Below the pieces are notes generated by a model. It saw nothing but the letters and a program-made list of their open reading frames with translations. It had not been told where the DNA came from and made no database searches. From assembly GCA_038231175.1 (NCBI GenBank), contig JBBRLU010000007.1, positions 1-26,361 on the forward strand: DNA of 26,361 nucleotides, in the 5' to 3' direction. The first letter of the stretch is position 1; each line of letters starts with the position of its first letter. The position numbers and the translations under genes were made by a program. Positions 7,088-14,233 of this stretch are shown here, piece after piece. Source of the stretch: UBA4729 sp038231175 (GTDB lineage: Bacteria; Patescibacteriota; Saccharimonadia; Saccharimonadales; UBA4665).

Positions 7088-8092
7088 ATGACTAATCCAG
7101 AGCTGGACCACCCGAAAATTATTGAGCCCGCACTAGACGTAATAATTGATGACATGGACGTGGCTGCTATTGCTAGTGACCCGATACGGTCATACCTGAA
7201 CCAGATCGGGCGGGTACCGTTATTGACCGCTGAGCAAGAAGTGGACTTAGCTAAACGCACTGAAGCCGGCCTGTACGCTACCCACCTGTTAGCAGAAAAC
7301 GATGCCTTACCAGCCCTCCGAAATACTCAGCTGACTGATTTAAAATTAATAGAAGCTGATGGAGTGGTAGCTAAAAAACAATTAATCGAAGCCAATTTAA
7401 GGCTAGTTGTCTCGAATGCCAAACGCTATATAGGTAAAGGTATGGACCTTTTGGACCTGATTCAAGAAGGTAATCTTGGCCTAATGCGAGCTGCCGAAAA
7501 ATTTGATTACCAAATGGGCTTTAAATTTTCAACTTATTCCACCTGGTGGATCCGCCAAGCAATCGCTCGAGGTATAGCTGACCAGAGCCGTACTGTCCGG
7601 GTGCCGGTGCATGTGGCAGAGCAGATCAATAAGATTAACCGAACTAGCCGTGAACTAGCCGTTTCGCTGGGTCGTGGTCCGACCGACGAAGAGTTAGCGA
7701 TTGAAACTGGTTTGCCGGCCGCCAAAGTAAAGGAGATCAAAGACTTTGCTAAAGTACCGCTCTCGTTGCAGGCACTTATTGGTGAGGATGAAAGCAGTGA
7801 ACTTGGTGACCTTATTAAGGATACCAGCGCCCTTGACCCCAGTGAACACGCAGCTTTGCAAGACCAAAGACGGCTATTGGAGAAGGCCACACAAAGTTTA
7901 GATAAACGCGAAGCCTTCGTTATTCACTGTCGTTTTCCACTTAACGGCCAAGTTCCGCAGACGCTAGATGAAATTGGCCAGCAGTTAGGCTTGACCCGTG
8001 AACGTATCCGCCAGATAGAGGGCAAGGCACTATCGAAGCTGCGCCATCCTTCTCAAAGTAATGCCTTACGTGCTTTTAGCAGTGGCGAATAG
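7088..8092 (+). CDS. Second sigma-70 family RNA polymerase sigma factor (RpoD/RpoS-like)
   Basis: A 334-residue sigma factor without region 1.1. Region 1.2 (DPIRSYLNQIGRVPLLTAEQE), region 2 (DLLDLIQEGNLG; TYSTWWIRQAIARGIADQSRT), region 3 from VPVHVAEQINK and region 4.2 (TLDEIGQQLGLTRERIRQIEGKAL) are all complete. Region 2.4 is nearly the same as in the rpoD gene at the left edge, so it should read similar -10 boxes. Region 4 differs more and lacks the EDG loop typical of primary factors. It probably acts as an alternative group-2 factor, an inference. It is divergent from the P-type ATPase gene (77 nt apart) and precedes polA by 14 nt. No Shine-Dalgarno is present, and Met at 7154 is a possible alternative start. 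Confidence 0.92.
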   Translation: MTNPELDHPKIIEPALDVIIDDMDVAAIASDPIRSYLNQIGRVPLLTAEQEVDLAKRTEAGLYATHLLAENDALPALRNTQLTDLKLIEADGVVAKKQLIEANLRLVVSNAKRYIGKGMDLLDLIQEGNLGLMRAAEKFDYQMGFKFSTYSTWWIRQAIARGIADQSRTVRVPVHVAEQINKINRTSRELAVSLGRGPTDEELAIETGLPAAKVKEIKDFAKVPLSLQALIGEDESSELGDLIKDTSALDPSEHAALQDQRRLLEKATQSLDKREAFVIHCRFPLNGQVPQTLDEIGQQLGLTRERIRQIEGKALSKLRHPSQSNALRAFSSGE

Positions 8093-8094
8093 GC

Positions 8095-8100
8095 TATACT
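8095..8100 (+). promoter_or_regulatory. -10 box of polA, leaderless type
   Basis: TATACT ends exactly 6 nt before the polA ATG (8107), just downstream of the sigma factor stop codon. The 12-mer CTATACTGAACA recurs before the gene at 11081. No Shine-Dalgarno lies between it and the ATG. Confidence 0.65.
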
Positions 8101-8106
8101 GAACAG

Positions 8107-10770
8107 ATGAGTAACCCGGCAACCTTGCCCGCTACCACCCGTAAAAAACTGGTCGTCATTGACGGTAAAAGCGTCTTTTATCGCGGCTATTACGCTATGC
8201 CCAATCTGACCACTAAAGATGGCACGGGTACCGGTGGAGTATACGGCTTCGCCATGATGGCCTTAGAGGTCATCCGTCGCTTGAAGCCGGATTACGTGGC
8301 CGTGGCCTGGGATAAGCCAAAGACCAACATCCGTCGCCGCCTAGAAATGTACCCGGCCTACAAGGCTGGTCGCAAACCGGCCCCCGAAGACTTTAAAGCC
8401 CAGATACCGATTCTGCATGAACTACTACAGGCTTTCGGCTGGCCGCTCTACGAAATGGACGACTATGAAGCCGACGACATTATGGGTACGCTGGCGGTGC
8501 AGGCGGCCGCGCAAGATATCGAAACACTGTTAATCACCTCCGATATGGACATGCTGCAACTGATTAACGACAAGGTACACGTCTACGCGCTCAAGACCGG
8601 GCTGTCGAACATAGAAATGTACTCGCCGGCAACTTTTGAAGAAAAATACGGCATCAAGGTCGACCAGTTCTTGGACCTCAAGTCGCTAAAGGGCGATAGC
8701 TCGGACAATATTCCCGGTGTGCCCGGTATCGGCGAAAAGGGGGCTCTGGAACTACTTAAGCAATACGGCGACCTCGACACGGTCTATGACAATATAGACC
8801 TGATTAAAGAGTCTATGCGCAAAAAGCTCGTAGCCGGAAAAGACTTAGCCTACTTAAGTAAGGAGCTGGCCCGAATCTGGACCGACGCCCCGATGGAGCT
8901 CGACCTAGCGGCCGTCGATGGTACCAAAGCCGACCCAGCCGCCATCATGGAGATGTTACAAAAATTAGAATTCCGGACGCTGGTCCGGCAGTTACCGGAT
9001 ATCATGCAGCTGCCGGTCAGTAACGTCACGATCGAGGTCGGCGTGGCGCTCAAAACTGGTAAGAATACGATAATTACCAGTGACAGCGAGCTGAAAAAGC
9101 TAGATTTCACGACTCAGCAACCGCTGCTGCTACACTCGCGGGCCGCCGGCAAACATGGTCGCCAGCCCCAGGCCATCATCATCGGTCTTAGTGAGACCGA
9201 AACCTATACGCTAGACCTCGCCAAGCTATCGCCGGCGGCTGTCAAAACGGCGTTAGGAAACCTATCTACGGTTGTCGGCTACGACCTTAAATCAAGCTTA
9301 AAAGTACTGCTAGCTCTGGGTATCGCGCTGCCGCCGGTTACCCACGACGTCCAGGTCGGGGCCTTTCTGCTCAACAGCTTGCGCCGCGAGCAGACGCTGA
9401 CCGAACTGGCCCAGGCCGACCTCGGCTACGACGGCTCGGCCTTCGAAGATATCGACGCCGAAGAACTGATGGGTCGCTCGGCTGAGATCACGGCCGTCAT
9501 CCGGGCTCTGTTTGCCCAGCAGACCAAAGACTTAAAAGCGGTCCCCAAGCTGCAGCAGCTAGCCCGCGATATCGAGTGGCCGGTCATCACCGTCTTAGCC
9601 GAAATGGAGTTTACCGGTATCCAGCTCGATACTGAATACTTGGCGGCCTTCGCCGTCGAGGTCGACGATACCATTTCCGACCTCCAACAACAGATATACG
9701 GCCACGCCGGCCAAGAGTTTAACATTGCCTCGCCGTCGCAACTAGCCGATATTCTGTTTGAAACCATCGGCCTATCGACACAGGGGATTAAGAAGGGTAA
9801 GACCGGCTACAGTACGGCCGCCAGCGAACTTGACAAGCTCCGTGGTAGCCACGAGATCATCGATTTTATCAGTCAGTACCGCGAGGTCGCCAAACTCAAG
9901 AACACCTATATCGACGCCCTGCCAAAACTAGTCGACGCCCAGTCGCGGCTGCACACCACCTTTAACCTGACTATCGCCCAGACCGGCCGCCTCAGCAGCA
10001 CCGACCCTAATCTGCAGAATATCCCCACCCGAACTGACCTCGGCCGCCGTATTCGCACCGCCTTCGTAGCCGGACCCGGTAATAAATTAGTCAGTGCCGA
10101 CTACTCCCAGTTCGAGTTACGCCTGGCGGCCGTCCTGGCCTCCGATACCGAGCTGGTCGAGATGTTTAACCGCGGTGCCGATATCCATACCGCCACCGCC
10201 GCCCAGGTCTACGGCCGCGAGACCGAAGACGTTACTAAGGGTATGCGCCAGGCAGCCAAGGTCATCAACTTCGGTATCTTGTACGGTATGAGCCCCCACG
10301 GCTTAGCCATTGCCACCGGTATGACGCGCGAGCAGGCGGTAACCTTCATCGCTAAATACAAGGCACTGCGTCAGCCGCTATTCGACTACATGGACGATCT
10401 GTTAGTCCAGGCCAGGGAAGACGGTTACGTCGAAACTCTGCATGGTCGCCGCCGACCGATGCCGGACATAACGTCGGCCAATTTCATGGTCCGTCAAGCA
10501 GCCGAACGGGCCGCCATCAATATGCCGATCCAAGGAACCGAGGCCGATCTGATGAAACTGGCCATGATCAACGTCCAGAACCGGCTGCAAGCCGACTTTC
10601 CAGCCTCGCGACAATTACTGCAGATCCACGACTCTATCCTGGTCGAGTGCCCAGCGGCTGACGCCGATGCCATTGCCAAACTCCTCAAGGATGCCATGGA
10701 ACAGGTCTATAAATTACCAGTCCGTTTAGATGTTGATGTGACGATCGCCGATAACTGGGGCGCACTGTAA
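8107..10770 (+). CDS. polA: DNA polymerase I, proofreading domain degenerate
   Basis: An 887-residue repair and primer-removal polymerase. The 5'-nuclease domain (about 1-300) keeps its acidic clusters (DDYEADD, SDMD, DNIPGVPGIGEKGA). The central 3'-5' exonuclease domain is present in length but has lost its metal ligands: the DxE segment reads LLLHSRAAG and the N-L-K-Y-D segment reads DLKSS. It is therefore predicted to lack proofreading, like Taq polymerase. The polymerase domain has motif A DYSQFELR (about 664; Phe where Ile is usual), motif B RQAAKVINFGILYG (about 714) and motif C QIHDSILVE (839-847), where HDE is replaced by HDS. ATG 8107 is fixed by the TATACT box 6 nt upstream. It lies 14 nt after the sigma factor gene. 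Confidence 0.96.
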   Translation: MSNPATLPATTRKKLVVIDGKSVFYRGYYAMPNLTTKDGTGTGGVYGFAMMALEVIRRLKPDYVAVAWDKPKTNIRRRLEMYPAYKAGRKPAPEDFKAQIPILHELLQAFGWPLYEMDDYEADDIMGTLAVQAAAQDIETLLITSDMDMLQLINDKVHVYALKTGLSNIEMYSPATFEEKYGIKVDQFLDLKSLKGDSSDNIPGVPGIGEKGALELLKQYGDLDTVYDNIDLIKESMRKKLVAGKDLAYLSKELARIWTDAPMELDLAAVDGTKADPAAIMEMLQKLEFRTLVRQLPDIMQLPVSNVTIEVGVALKTGKNTIITSDSELKKLDFTTQQPLLLHSRAAGKHGRQPQAIIIGLSETETYTLDLAKLSPAAVKTALGNLSTVVGYDLKSSLKVLLALGIALPPVTHDVQVGAFLLNSLRREQTLTELAQADLGYDGSAFEDIDAEELMGRSAEITAVIRALFAQQTKDLKAVPKLQQLARDIEWPVITVLAEMEFTGIQLDTEYLAAFAVEVDDTISDLQQQIYGHAGQEFNIASPSQLADILFETIGLSTQGIKKGKTGYSTAASELDKLRGSHEIIDFISQYREVAKLKNTYIDALPKLVDAQSRLHTTFNLTIAQTGRLSSTDPNLQNIPTRTDLGRRIRTAFVAGPGNKLVSADYSQFELRLAAVLASDTELVEMFNRGADIHTATAAQVYGRETEDVTKGMRQAAKVINFGILYGMSPHGLAIATGMTREQAVTFIAKYKALRQPLFDYMDDLLVQAREDGYVETLHGRRRPMPDITSANFMVRQAAERAAINMPIQGTEADLMKLAMINVQNRLQADFPASRQLLQIHDSILVECPAADADAIAKLLKDAMEQVYKLPVRLDVDVTIADNWGAL

Positions 10771-10831
10771 ATTCTTACAGACGACTGGCAAGTCTGAGCT
10801 CATAGTATTTTTTATAAGCGGAGGACGAGTT

Positions 10832-11053
10832 ATGGGCAGTGAACATATACCAGAACAAAGAATTATTGATGCCGGCATAGCGACGGCAAACCAATACGCC
10901 AACAGCGGTACGATTGTTGAGCTTGACGGAGTCCACCTAGCCAACACCTTACATGACTATGGTCTGAGGCGGCGGGAAATACAGCGCAGCCGATTTAACA
11001 TCCCGACTGGCCGTCTGACTGTTCAGCACGAAATCCCGCTCTTTTTATCGTAA
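10832..11053 (+). CDS. Small protein of unknown function (73 aa)
   Basis: A short hydrophilic protein I do not recognise, with no membrane segment or known motif. It reads as mixed alpha/beta with a basic patch (LRRREIQRSRF). Support for its being a gene is a clean Shine-Dalgarno GGAGG (10820-10824) 7 nt before ATG 10832, sensible composition and its fit between polA and the next gene without overlap. TATAAG-like and TAGTAT-like sequences lie just upstream but no clear promoter was found. A 73-aa reverse frame on the other strand overlaps it and has no such signal. Confidence 0.55.
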   Translation: MGSEHIPEQRIIDAGIATANQYANSGTIVELDGVHLANTLHDYGLRRREIQRSRFNIPTGRLTVQHEIPLFLS

Positions 11054-11068
11054 ATCTAAGCGGCAGTC

Positions 11069-11074
11069 TATACT
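11069..11074 (+). promoter_or_regulatory. -10 box of the 11081 gene, leaderless type
   Basis: TATACT ends exactly 6 nt before ATG 11081. The sequence CTATACTGAACA is identical to the polA promoter at 8094-8105. There is no Shine-Dalgarno. Confidence 0.6.
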
Positions 11075-11080
11075 GAACAC

Positions 11081-11344
11081 ATGGATGAACAGCTTTTACG
11101 ACAAATCGTACGCCAACTAAAGTTTCTCAACTTTTGGATCGCCTTCTTTGGTGTCATTATAATAATCACTCTGGCCGCCACGGGGCTGATCTTGTTTAAG
11201 ATCGTCACCGTTGCTAATGATTCGGTCAAGAAGTTCGACTCGTTTCAGCAACAGACCAGCAAAAGTCTTAACGTCAAGCAACAACTGTGTTCGGACAGCA
11301 GCCTAAGCGCCTTATTAAGTTCCCAGACAGCATTCTGTAAGTAA
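11081..11344 (+). CDS. Small single-pass membrane protein of unknown function (87 aa)
   Basis: A short N-terminal amphipathic stretch (MDEQLLRQIVRQLKFLN) precedes one long hydrophobic helix at about residues 18-42. A polar C-terminal tail follows, with two cysteines (QLCSDS and the penultimate residue). The positive charges before the helix and hydrophilic tail after it suggest an inner-membrane protein with an extracytoplasmic tail in which the cysteines could pair. No family was recognised. Its start is supported by the TATACT box exactly 6 nt upstream. It ends one base before the convergent four-helix membrane protein gene. Confidence 0.6.
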   Translation: MDEQLLRQIVRQLKFLNFWIAFFGVIIIITLAATGLILFKIVTVANDSVKKFDSFQQQTSKSLNVKQQLCSDSSLSALLSSQTAFCK

Positions 11345-11345
11345 C

Positions 11346-11801
11346 CTATAACTCGATCTTAGGATTATGAGCCGGCCGTCGCCGTGCCCGCTGGCTAGCC
11401 ATGATCCGACCACCCTTAGCGCGGCTTAAACGAAAAGCCAGTATCGCTACCCAGATCGCTAACAGGGCATTGGCTACGCTGGCCAGCAGACCGATAAAAT
11501 TATGATGATTACTACCGTTGAAAGCAGCTATCAAGAACACGGCCGCCTCAATCATAATTAACAGATAGGCCAAACGGCGGCTACGCCGATCTTGGACCGC
11601 AAAACCAAGAACCCAGATGGTTCCAAAGAAGAAAGTCGTCAACAAAAAAAGCAGCGTCGTAGCCAACATGTTACTGACGCAATGATTATGCCGCGCCGAA
11701 CAGGTGCTAATAACCGAATCAGCCCCGTTTATCAGGCTGAACAACGACACCACGATAAATTGGATCAGCGTGGCAACGGCGGTACGGTACTGTAATAACA
11801 T
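11346..11801 (-). CDS. Four-helix membrane protein of unknown function (151 aa)
   Basis: Four hydrophobic segments lie at about residues 8-26, 45-67, 78-96 and 104-124, followed by a strongly basic C-terminal tail (RAKGGRIMASQRARRRP) that should be cytoplasmic. The loop between helices 1 and 2 has two cysteines and histidines (STCSARHNHC), which could pair or bind metal. I do not recognise a family. A TATACT on the minus strand 7 nt before the ATG supports the start. A 67-aa forward frame inside it is a shadow. It is convergent with the single-pass protein gene, with one base between stops. Confidence 0.6.
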   Translation of the reverse strand: MLLQYRTAVATLIQFIVVSLFSLINGADSVISTCSARHNHCVSNMLATTLLFLLTTFFFGTIWVLGFAVQDRRSRRLAYLLIMIEAAVFLIAAFNGSNHHNFIGLLASVANALLAIWVAILAFRLSRAKGGRIMASQRARRRPAHNPKIEL

Positions 11802-11808
11802 AGCTTCC

Positions 11809-11814
11809 AGTATA
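11809..11814 (-). promoter_or_regulatory. -10 box of the four-helix membrane protein gene
   Basis: Minus-strand TATACT ends 7 nt before ATG 11801. A GGAAG lies only 2 nt from the ATG, too close to act as a normal ribosome binding site, so a leaderless or nearly leaderless mRNA is the simplest reading. Confidence 0.5.
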
Positions 11815-11860
11815 AAACGTTTACGCCTAAAAGCCGAGGCAGTGCTGACGCGGATTAATG

Positions 11861-11889
11861 TTGCAAAAGTACGCTAATAGTGTTAGTAT
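11861..11889 (+). promoter_or_regulatory. Promoter of the 11913 gene (TTGCAA-17-TAGTAT, extended -10)
   Basis: TTGCAA (11861-11866), a 17-nt spacer and TAGTAT (11884-11889) preceded by TGT make a good extended -10 promoter. Initiation near 11896 leaves a short leader containing the Shine-Dalgarno AGGAG at 11903-11907. Confidence 0.55.
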
Positions 11890-11912
11890 AGGTACATTCA
11901 TCAGGAGTTACA

Positions 11913-12485
11913 ATGAAGTATCTAATCGGTTTTTTGGTCACTGTCGGGCTTATCGTCCTGTTGATAGTCCTGCTCGTCACGGGCGGCGACTCAAAAACAC
12001 AGGTTCCTAAGACTTTAAGAGTACTGACTGCGTATTCGGACGATGCTACCGCGCTCGTCAGGCTTACCGTCGATGGTCCGATCACCTCCCCGCAGGAGCA
12101 CCATGCCGCCCGCATCACGGTCAGTCGTGACACGACTACTTTCGAGCAACTCGTCGGCTATAACGGCCAAGTTACGCAGACTCAGTCTTACGGCAATACC
12201 CAGACCAGTTACCTGACGTTCTTACGGGCTATCGAACTGGCCGGCTTTACCAAGGGCGATACGTCCTCTGAGCTCAAGAACGACCGCGGCTACTGCGCTC
12301 TTGGCAGCCGTTATATCTTTGAATTTGAGGCTGGCGGCAAACAGCTTGAGCGTTTTTGGTCCACCAGCTGTGGCGGGATCCGTAGTTTTAAGGGTAATTC
12401 GTCACTCAATCTGACGCTCTTCCGTAATCAGGTACCGGATTACAACAAACTTACCAGCCAAAACGACTTCAATATAAACCTGTAA
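11913..12485 (+). CDS. Membrane-anchored extracytoplasmic protein of unknown function (190 aa)
   Basis: Residues 4-24 form one uncleaved-looking signal anchor (very hydrophobic, no AxA site and no lipobox cysteine). The remaining 165 residues are polar and beta-rich, with sequences such as ARITVSRDTTTFEQLVGYNG and a late cysteine pair (RGYCALGS, STSCGG). This looks like a small globular domain held on the outer face of the cytoplasmic membrane. No family was recognised. AGGAG 5 nt before ATG 11913 and a good promoter support the start. It lies divergent from the four-helix membrane protein gene. Confidence 0.68.
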   Translation: MKYLIGFLVTVGLIVLLIVLLVTGGDSKTQVPKTLRVLTAYSDDATALVRLTVDGPITSPQEHHAARITVSRDTTTFEQLVGYNGQVTQTQSYGNTQTSYLTFLRAIELAGFTKGDTSSELKNDRGYCALGSRYIFEFEAGGKQLERFWSTSCGGIRSFKGNSSLNLTLFRNQVPDYNKLTSQNDFNINL

Positions 12486-12502
12486 TATCTCGCTCAGCAG
12501 GG

Positions 12503-12508
12503 TATACT
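12503..12508 (+). promoter_or_regulatory. -10 box of the HAD hydrolase gene, leaderless type
   Basis: TATACT ends 7 nt before GTG 12516. No Shine-Dalgarno lies upstream. It sits in the 30-nt gap after the membrane-anchored protein gene. Confidence 0.55.
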
Positions 12509-12515
12509 AGCCCTA

Positions 12516-13073
12516 GTGAAAGCAATTATTTTTGACTGTTTCGGAGTCCTAACCACCGATTATTGGCGGGAGTTCGTGGCTAAGCTGCCAGCTGATATCC
12601 GGCCGGCAGCCGCCGACTTAAATAAAGCCTACGACGGTGGTTTTATAGCGGCTACGGAATTTATGGACCAGGTCGAAGCCCTGACCGGCCAGCGGCCAGA
12701 CACTGTCGAGCACCGCAAAGGTCAGGCTAAGAAGAACCACGAGCTACTGGACTACATCGCCCAGCTCAAGCCGCATTACAAGATCGGTTTGCTCAGTAAT
12801 ATCGCCAGTGACTGGATAACCGATGAGTTCCTGACGCCGGCCGAACAAAGCCTATTCCATGCCATGATCTTCTCGCACGCCGTTTATCTGACCAAGCCGG
12901 ATCACCGGATATTCGAGCTGATGGCCGAACGACTGGCTGTCGAGCCGAGCGACTGCGTCATGGTCGACGACATCGAAGCTAACTGTACCGGCGCCCGTGA
13001 AACCGGTATGCAGGCAGTGGAGTACCACGATTTCGCTCAGGCCCAGGGCGAATTAGACCGATTGCTTAGCTGA
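12516..13073 (+). CDS. HAD-superfamily hydrolase (haloacid-dehalogenase-like)
   Basis: A 185-residue HAD enzyme. Motif I is FDCFGVL with nucleophile D7. Motif II is LLSN, motif III is the lysine in LTKPDHRIF, and motif IV is VDD in DCVMVDDIEAN. The second motif-I aspartate used by most phosphatases is Phe here (D-C-F), as in dehalogenase-like members that carry an aromatic residue there, so phosphatase activity is uncertain. A helical cap lies between motifs I and II. The start is GTG 12516, supported by the TATACT box 7 nt upstream and by FDCFG following immediately. Its last 8 bp overlap the convergent DUF721-like gene. The substrate is unknown. Confidence 0.85.
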   Translation: MKAIIFDCFGVLTTDYWREFVAKLPADIRPAAADLNKAYDGGFIAATEFMDQVEALTGQRPDTVEHRKGQAKKNHELLDYIAQLKPHYKIGLLSNIASDWITDEFLTPAEQSLFHAMIFSHAVYLTKPDHRIFELMAERLAVEPSDCVMVDDIEANCTGARETGMQAVEYHDFAQAQGELDRLLS

Positions 13074-13302
13074 TTCGAAAGATTAATTTTTTATCGATCT
13101 GGCAGCGCCGCATAAGTTCCGGCGCCCGCAGCCGCAAGGTGTTAGCCAGGGCGGCACTCGGTACCTGAATGCTGATGTCGTGAGCGCGCACGGTCACACC
13201 GACGTCAGTCTTATATTCGTCGTAGACAAACTTTTTAATACTGGCCGCTTCTGGCGGCTCGTCAAAATTCTTATGCGATAAAATATTAAATAGGGAATCC
13301 AT
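13066..13302 (-). CDS. DciA/DUF721-like small protein
   Basis: A 78-residue protein whose second half reads VTVRAHDISIQVPSAALANT, then a helix with LRAPELMRR, and ends DKKLIFRI. This beta-strand, helix and PELL-like pattern is that of the DUF721/DciA family, whose full members help load the replicative helicase DnaB. This version is minimal, with no long N- or C-terminal extension, so a loading role is only inferred. Its start is set by TATACT ending 6 nt upstream on the minus strand. It is divergent from mutM (52 nt between start codons) and overlaps the HAD gene end by 8 bp. Confidence 0.6.
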   Translation of the reverse strand: MDSLFNILSHKNFDEPPEAASIKKFVYDEYKTDVGVTVRAHDISIQVPSAALANTLRLRAPELMRRCQIDKKLIFRIS

Positions 13303-13308
13303 ACCTCT

Positions 13309-13314
13309 AGTATA
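13309..13314 (-). promoter_or_regulatory. -10 box of the DUF721-like gene, leaderless type
   Basis: Minus-strand TATACT ends exactly 6 nt before ATG 13302. It stands back to back with the mutM -10 at 13343-13348 in a 52-bp gap, leaving little room for upstream elements of either promoter to be independent. Confidence 0.6.
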
Positions 13315-13342
13315 ACGGCTGGAGCCAACTTGGCTAATCTGT

Positions 13343-13348
13343 CATACT
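13343..13348 (+). promoter_or_regulatory. -10 box of mutM, leaderless type
   Basis: CATACT ends exactly 6 nt before ATG 13355, with no Shine-Dalgarno between them. MutM proteins begin with Met-Pro-Glu at the mature N-terminus, so this start is certain and the spacing is a firm data point for leaderless initiation. Confidence 0.6.
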
Positions 13349-13354
13349 AAGTTT

Positions 13355-14233
13355 ATGCCGGAGTTACCAGAAGTAGAAACCGTTCGTCGGGGCTTAGAGC
13401 GCCTTATTATCGGCCGTACCATCGCTGATAGCGTTTCAGATACGCCCAAGAGTTTTCCCAATGCTCCCGCCGATGTGCAGCAGTTCCTAGTCGGTGCGAC
13501 CGTAGTCACTGTGGCTCGTCGGGCTAAGGTGTTACTGATCGAACTTGACACCAAATATTCGCTGGTCATCCACCTTAAGATGACCGGCCAATTGGTATAC
13601 GTCAGTCCTCAGGAGCGTTTTGGTGCCGGCCACCCCAACGCTTCGCTGATCGGCCAGTTACCGGACCGATCGACGCGCGTGACGCTCAGCTTTGCCGATG
13701 GTAGTTCATTATTTTTTAATGATCAGCGTAAGTTCGGATGGATGCGTTTAATGCCGACGGCCGAGATCATTAATCTTGATTTCTTTAAGAAAGTCGGGCC
13801 CGAACCGCTCAGTGCCGAGTTTAGTTGGCAGGAACTGCGCAACCGGACGTTACGCCGTAAGAATAGTAATATCAAAGCCGTGCTGCTCGACCAATCGGTG
13901 GTGGCTGGCATCGGTAATATTTATGCTGACGAGAGCTTGTGGGGCGCTAAGCTAAACCCTAATACACTTGTTAAAGATGTACCGCAGCGCAAGTTCAAAC
14001 CGCTGTTCGAGGCCATGCAGGCCGTCCTGACCAAATCGATTGCCGAGGGCGGCAGCAGCGACAAGAACTACGTCAACGCCGAAGGTAACCGTGGCCGCTA
14101 CCTGACCTTTGCGGCTGTCTTTCGCAAAGAAGGCACGCCGTGCCCGCGCTGCGACACGATCATTATCAAGACCCGGGTAGCTGGCCGGGGCACCCATACT
14201 TGCCCCAGATGCCAACCGCTACCAAAAGTCTAG
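13355..14233 (+). CDS. mutM: Formamidopyrimidine-DNA glycosylase (Fpg/MutM)
   Basis: A 292-residue bifunctional glycosylase/AP lyase that removes 8-oxoguanine and formamidopyrimidines. It starts MPELPEVE, giving the catalytic N-terminal proline (P2) and E3. The lysine in HLKMTGQL is the conserved DNA-contacting residue. The helix-two-turn-helix region reads GIGNIYADE. The C-terminal zinc finger is complete: CPRC, then GRGTHTCPRCQ. Length is normal for the family. It is divergent from the DUF721-like gene and convergent with the trehalose gene, whose stop overlaps its last few bases. Its mate in the GO system, MutY, is not in this window. Confidence 0.97.
   Translation: MPELPEVETVRRGLERLIIGRTIADSVSDTPKSFPNAPADVQQFLVGATVVTVARRAKVLLIELDTKYSLVIHLKMTGQLVYVSPQERFGAGHPNASLIGQLPDRSTRVTLSFADGSSLFFNDQRKFGWMRLMPTAEIINLDFFKKVGPEPLSAEFSWQELRNRTLRRKNSNIKAVLLDQSVVAGIGNIYADESLWGAKLNPNTLVKDVPQRKFKPLFEAMQAVLTKSIAEGGSSDKNYVNAEGNRGRYLTFAAVFRKEGTPCPRCDTIIIKTRVAGRGTHTCPRCQPLPKV

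Noticed and set aside
10765..10796. Short dyads after polA (CTGTAA-ATTC-TTACAG and CAGAC...GTCTG) as a terminator
   Set aside because: Stems are 5-6 bp and AT-rich, one overlaps the stop codon, and the T run at 10808 is too far away.
10726..10947. 73-aa reverse frame over the end of polA and the 10832 gene
   Set aside because: Overlaps polA; the forward gene has GGAGG at correct spacing, the reverse frame has nothing.
11592..11795. 67-aa forward frame inside the four-helix membrane protein gene
   Set aside because: Opposite strand has a membrane protein pattern and a TATACT box 7 nt from its start; this frame has neither promoter nor Shine-Dalgarno.
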